DNA of 64,000 nucleotides from Antedon mediterranea (taxonomy: Eukaryota > Echinodermata > Crinoidea > Comatulida > Antedonidae). The stretch lies in NCBI RefSeq assembly GCF_964355755.1, contig NC_092673.1:11787001-11851000 (forward strand), given 5' to 3'. Each line of letters opens with the position of its first letter. Positions within the stretch are counted from its first letter, which is position 1. The translations under genes and the position numbers were made by a program. The notes beneath the pieces are model-generated. The model ran no database searches. It saw only the letters and a list, made by a program, of their open reading frames with translations, and was not told the origin of the DNA. Shown in pieces: positions 59,276 to 64,000 of the stretch.

Positions 59276-59582
59276 TGTGTGAGTGAGTGACCGAGCGGTT
59301 AAGACAGTGGAACCGTAATTACGTAGCCATAACATCGGCAGGGGTTCGAGGCTCACTCACTCCATGGTTCTGGTGGTAGAACGAGTCTTCTCGGATAAGG
59401 ACTATAAACCGTAGGTCCAGTGTACACATCTAGCTCGTGTGCACTTTAAAGAACCTAGTACATCTTTCGAGACGAGTAGGGGGTTACCCCGGTGTATTAG
59501 TACATCACAGCCACTGATCACCAACTGGGCCTTCTGGGAGACCAGTCTTTGACTGAAGAGGTTACCCAGTATAAATATAAAT
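59276..59582 (+). repeat. tRNA-derived SINE, full length
   Basis: Starts with a Leu/Ser-tRNA-like head: A box TGACCGAGCGGTTAAGACA, B box GGGGTTCGAGGC, acceptor-stem pair GTGAGTGA/TCACTCAC. The unique body follows and it ends about 70 bp before a PHYHD1-like exon. Partial copies: 56085-56230 and 63025-63200. Confidence 0.85.
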
Positions 59583-59629
59583 TTCAATCAACTATTTCAT
59601 ATTTAGTACACTATAGTACAATTTAATAA

Positions 59630-59770
<141 letters not shown>

Positions 59771-59999
59771 TAGACCACTTGTAGAACAAGAAGTGTATGC
59801 TATCTGACTTTAAAAGATTGAAAATCCTTCATGTATGACTGGATTTGATCCTCTTTGATATATATATTTTTGTCATGCGTTAACTTGAAGTGATCAGAAA
59901 GATTAACGTTTTAAATTACAAATTGAAATATTACATTTAATAAGTTTTTTTTTAATTAAAAAAAAAATGTTATTGATAGATAAAAACCTCCACTAAAAC

Positions 60000-61630
60000 G
60001 AAAGTTGACTCTGATATGAATAAAATTTTCACCAAGTGTCAATATAAAAAGACTTTCGGTTTTTAATCTGTGATCAATCACTTAAAATGGACCTGAAATG
60101 GAATTTCGATTTTCAAGAAATTCACACATGTTATTTAAATGTATCAAATTAACACAAACCCATACAAATAAAAACAAAATGTATAGTATTTTGAGTAAAA
60201 ACGAAATTTTAAGATACCATGGTAAATTAGCGAAAATTACTCACGCCATTGCAATATTCTATTTCAACGGCCGTCGGAAGCCTCTATATTCACGACGTCA
60301 CATATACACACGATGATATCGAGAGCGTGTATGCCGCCCGATAGTCAGTGAATGATCGACGGCCTGGAAAGATACGGGAAGCGTTGACACTAATACTAAT
60401 TTATTCAATATCTAATGTTGTTGAAATATAGGTCCCTAAAATGTACTTCGTTTGTTCTAAAACCCGAATTTAGAAGGCCTACCTCCCAAACCTTTACTAG
60501 GCCTAGGCCCCCAATCCAGCGCGCGGAGTCGATCCACCACCCACATCATGCGGCGAGGCTCCGTTTCATGTGCATCCAAGGACCAAAGCGATATCAACAA
60601 CTTGCTACGTTCATTGTCAAGCCAAAGTAAAATATGAATAAAATTCGTTTTCGAACTGCCTGATTTGTGACAAATAAATTATCATCTCATATTACTAATT
60701 TAATTCTGCTAAACTAAAAACTAAAGAAACTAGGGCCTAACACATTTTAGCAGTATAAATTACGAACGATATACAAAATACACGAACGGAAAATATGGAT
60801 ACGCATCATTGCGCACGGAGCTGTATCCCGGACAACGTTGCCAGGCCAACTTCGGTATTGCCAGAAAAAAAACGTTGATTTTAAGATTTTAAATCGTCAT
60901 TTACTCGATGAATAACCGTTTATACGGTAATAATTTTATCTAAAAAAATTCTAAATACGTTTCTGCATATGCACAAGCATTTTTTAGAAAATACTCCATA
61001 GATTTCAAGAGTTATAGCCAAAAAACTGCAAATTGTCCATTGGAGGGATAGGAATATATTCGCAAAGTGACGTCACCCGCGAATTTTTTTGATTTTCAAA
61101 TGGGGCTTTCCCCAAAAGGGCCAATTTATATTTTGTAACAATATACATTCTAGCAACACCTAATAGCCCCCAAAACATCATTCTAAAATGAAAAAAATCG
61201 AAAATCCATTTCAGGTCCATTTTAAATTTATAAAATCATGCGCAAGTCTTGTTGCGCAACTCTTGACGTTTTTCAAAAATAGGAGGTGCACAACTTCATG
61301 TAAATGTCGATATGTTGATAAAGTTACGAAATGTTATGTTTAGACGTTTTACAGAAACACAACGCGCAAAAATAGGGTGGAAATAAAGAAGAATAATACA
61401 GAAAAAAAAGGAGGTTATCAGCCAAGGTGCGGATAACTATTTACAGTCATAATCTTGTGAAGAAAAATCATGTCAAGAGCACTCTACTGTCACAAAGCAG
61501 ATCAAGTTTAGTAGTGGGCAAGCCTTAGTTAATAAGTGATTAAATTTACTCAATTCGGTGAGCTTGACATGGAGAAATAGAATTAAAAATAACAGTGCAG
61601 AACTCTAAGTAGGCCTAATAATGGTATAAA
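60000..61630. other. PHYHD1-like intron, nothing recognised
   Basis: No exon, repeat or RNA gene could be supported here. Open frames of about 70 codons have no features. Confidence 0.5.
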
Positions 61631-61639
61631 GATAAAAGA

Positions 61640-61970
61640 GCCTTTCCATAACTTAAGAGTCTGCAATTTCTCTAGATCAGGCCCAGCATTTTGTTGGCTT
61701 TGGAAACAATTGAATTAACATGAAAGCAAACATTTAATTTAGAATCTAAAAAAATGCCAAGATCTTTGTGAACTGGAAGAGTATCAAGGACAGGTTTATT
61801 TTTTTTAAAGTGGTGGATAACACTTTTAACACTTGTCAATATTAAGCTTAAGTTTCCAGATTCTAGAAAATGTACTCGAGACGTTCTGGGGTAGGACTGC
61901 GTCCTGTGGAAATGAGATCACTCTGAACAACTTAACATCATCAGCAAATAATAAGATTGCGAGTGGTTGA
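61640..61970 (-). mobile_element. LINE reverse transcriptase fragment
   Basis: Minus strand contains LAILLFADDVKLFRVI, with the catalytic FADD motif, and further on HKDLGIFLDSKLN-like and NVCFHVNSIVSKANKMLG-like text in shifting frames. Decayed. Confidence 0.75.
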
Positions 61971-62198
61971 AATAAACAGGGAGATATTTAATGTATAAAT
62001 TGAATAACTAATGGCCCCACTGGATAGTAAAACATCTGGCTCGTACCGTGGAAGGGAATTGGAGACTCCACCACGTAGTATCCAAGAATACCATGATTGT
62101 TCATAATAAGAGAAAACCTAACAGTGTTAAGGCAGGGAGTTGTTATTACTAATAACAACTCCCTGGTTAAGGAGAGTAATAAATCCTCACTCGGTATG

Positions 62199-62312
62199 GA
62201 TACCATGTACGACATTGGACCAGATCGTAATACTGCTACTGACAATAATTCCGAGCAAATAAAAATTGCAACTTGGAATGTCAGAACTATGAGGCAAGAA
62301 GGAAAGAGTTAG
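62199..62312 (+). mobile_element. LINE endonuclease N-terminal fragment
   Basis: IKIATWNVRTMRQEGK is the opening strand of an APE-type LINE endonuclease (usual wording ATWNVRTL). It stops after 38 codons. Confidence 0.65.
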
Positions 62313-63024
62313 AGAGAAAAAGATTGAATATTGATGTAGGAAGATTTCGAACAGTGTCGTCATTACTATTGCAAGACCATTTAAAATTACACTTAAAAAA
62401 AAGTTTAAATAATATATTTGAAAGATGACATCACATACGGTAATCATCAGCTACCAATAGCCTATAAAATGATGTAATAAAGCTTTTCTTGAAGCTGGGT
62501 TCACACAAACCACCAGCAAACTTCAGACGAAAGCATAAAATCAGAAAAAAATTAAGCAAAAGATGTAATGTCCCCAAAAAGCATGCAGATTAACTGACTT
62601 TGGACACTTTGTATGAGTTAGGTTATCTGTGCAAATTTAACATCATGTATGTAAAAGAAGAATCTTTGACCTGGAGTAAATATTTTTTTAGTGTTGAATT
62701 GTGTCATATTACTAGTATAATATATGTATGGGACCCACGTTTATTTTAATTTTTTTAACATGATGACATCATCAAAATTAACACATGAAGATAGCAATCG
62801 TAAATCCGCTCCTATTTTAAAATATGAAACAAAATATAAGTCTCCAAGACCCCAGCCGCACCATTTTGGAGGCTGAGTTAAGAACATTTTGGAAAACAGT
62901 GCTCCTATTTTAACAAGGGACTTTAAAGTCAGAATTTAATATTTCTTAAACTAAAATCAAATTAAATGTTCATTTTAATTTGCCACTAAACGAAGCATGT
63001 TCGTCTGTCAACAACGACAGGGGC

Positions 63025-63200
63025 TAAAAGGGCCAGTACACCAAGTATGTAATCCCCTACTCTTCAGAAAGATGTACTGGGTTCTTTAAAATGCACACTC
63101 ATAGCCAGATATGTACACTGGACCTCCAGCTTTAAGTCCGTATCTGAGAAGATTTGTTCTACCACCAGAGTGGAGTGTCTGAGGCGCGTTGCGGTGTATA
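63025..63200 (-). repeat. SINE partial copy, inverted
   Basis: Reverse complement shares ACACTC..TGGTGGTAGAAC, GGTCCAGTGTACATATCTGG and AAAGAACCCAGTACATCTTT with the SINE at 59276; ends diverged. Confidence 0.8.
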
Positions 63201-63347
63201 TAACAATAAATACTGTATGAAATTGGTGGATAAATTTCACTAACCTGATAACTACATGTGAAAATGTAGTAAAGAAGTATAGTTGTTTTCATTTAAATAA
63301 TTGCTTTACTGTGCATGTTTATTATATGTGGATGTTTTGTACTGTAG

Positions 63348-63451
63348 GTGAACTGACTACTAATAAGCATCAAGCTTTAAACAAGATTGGACATGCTTTA
63401 CATGAGTACTATCCTGTGTTTAAAAACGTCACACACTCTCAAATGATTCAG
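63348..63451 (+). CDS. PHYHD1: PHYHD1-like exon (gene continues right)
   Basis: Encodes ALNKIGHALHEYYPVFKNVT and HSQMIQ, matching the family block NKIGHALH..DPVFK. Acceptor TACTGTAG, donor GTTAGA, phase 0. The His/Asp iron ligands and 2-oxoglutarate site are expected in exons beyond 64000. Confidence 0.94.
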
Positions 63452-63619
63452 GTTAGATTTTGCAATTTCATATGGGATTTTTTCGTTGCATTTCTAAATT
63501 CACTATACAGTAGATTTTATAATTTACAATATAAATAATACAGTGTCAAAATATGCAGTGTGTCTTTTGTTAAAGACCTGCAATTTTTGACGTTTTGTAA
63601 AAATAATGCATATAAATAA

Positions 63620-64000
63620 GTTAAAAAACATTAAACCAGGTCATTTCATAAATGTGCATTCTAAAGCGTGGTTCTCACTAGCGACGCAACGCAAGGACGT
63701 AACGCAACGCAAGTGAATTGACCAATCACAAGCGATGGCTTATTCGCTTGTGATTGCTAACTGTCTATAACTTCGCTTGTCATTGGTTAAAACGCTTGCG
63801 TTGCGTTTACGTCCTTGCGTTACCTTCTAGTGGGAACTAAGCTTACAGTTAATTATGATTAAAAGAGAAAAACAATGCACTACCTGTATCTCAAAATGGC
63901 ATCAAAAGTTCTCTTGTAGACGTTTATAGACCTAGCTTAGTTGGGCTTAGATTTGTAGGCCTAGCTGGTAAAGAGCGGTAATGTATGAACATCGTACGCT
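63620..64000 (+). repeat. Dispersed repeat, copy 2, interrupted by a MITE
   Basis: Same order of blocks as 1975-2200, split by the inverted-repeat element at 63664-63845. Runs off the window. Confidence 0.7.
63664..63845. mobile_element. MITE with AAGC..GGTTCTCACTAG ends
   Basis: Ends AAGCGTGGTTCTCACTAGCG and, reversed, AAGCTTAGTTCCCACTAGAA; GCGTTGC/GCAACGC words form a long internal stem. About 182 bp. Located in the PHYHD1-like intron after 63451. Confidence 0.75.

Noticed and set aside
59281-59365. Functional tRNA gene
   Set aside because: A and B boxes are present but the sequence continues into a SINE body that recurs elsewhere, and the anticodon arm is irregular.

Overview
This is eukaryotic nuclear DNA: AT-rich, with intron-split genes, GT-AG splice sites and a very dense load of mobile elements. 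Short AGGCCTAGGC-type words are scattered throughout, and LINE, Penelope-like, Gypsy-type, hAT, piggyBac-like, Mutator-like and SINE remnants are all present. I infer a marine invertebrate, most likely an echinoderm or other non-vertebrate deuterostome. The species cannot be fixed from the sequence alone.

Host genes. Positions 1041-31441 (minus strand) carry most of a kinesin-3 family gene best matched to KIF14. I reconstructed 23 coding exons (about 1,020 codons) whose splice phases all join: a short N-terminal leader, a complete motor domain, a neck/coiled coil, an FHA domain and part of the C-terminal region. The gene runs off the left edge. Positions 56559-63451 (plus strand) carry three internal exons of a phytanoyl-CoA dioxygenase domain protein (PHYHD1-like). 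Its first exon was not found, and its catalytic exons lie beyond the right edge.

Mobile DNA by region. (i) 3776-10642, inside a KIF14 intron: a 6.86-kb element with about 0.7-kb terminal inverted repeats, a TTAA target duplication and a decayed multi-exon gene whose middle part looks like a DDE/D transposase and whose end carries a degenerate zinc finger. Two MITEs lie inside it. This is the best candidate for a poorly described system. (ii) 11430-11550: a 5S rRNA-derived sequence. (iii) 26983-28026: a piggyBac-like MITE. (iv) 33157-33921: a Mutator-like MITE with a perfect 9-bp target duplication. (v) 34475-36537: a non-autonomous hAT-like element with an 8-bp duplication, filled with nested 100/205/411-bp tandem repeats. 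(vi) 39103-44285: one LINE inserted into another with a 7-bp duplication, fusing two reverse transcriptases into a single 920-codon frame. (vii) 45.7-63.8 kb: long inverted repeats, SINE copies, and LINE, Gypsy and Penelope-like fragments.

Between the two genes (31.5-56.5 kb) I found no credible host gene. Several dispersed repeats recur within the window (18.1/48.1 kb, 18.6/57.4 kb, 32.2/48.5/56.3 kb, 0.4/54.2 kb, 2.0/63.6 kb, 24.3/44.6 kb, 24.8/29.1/45.7 kb), so one compact set of element families accounts for much of the non-coding DNA.
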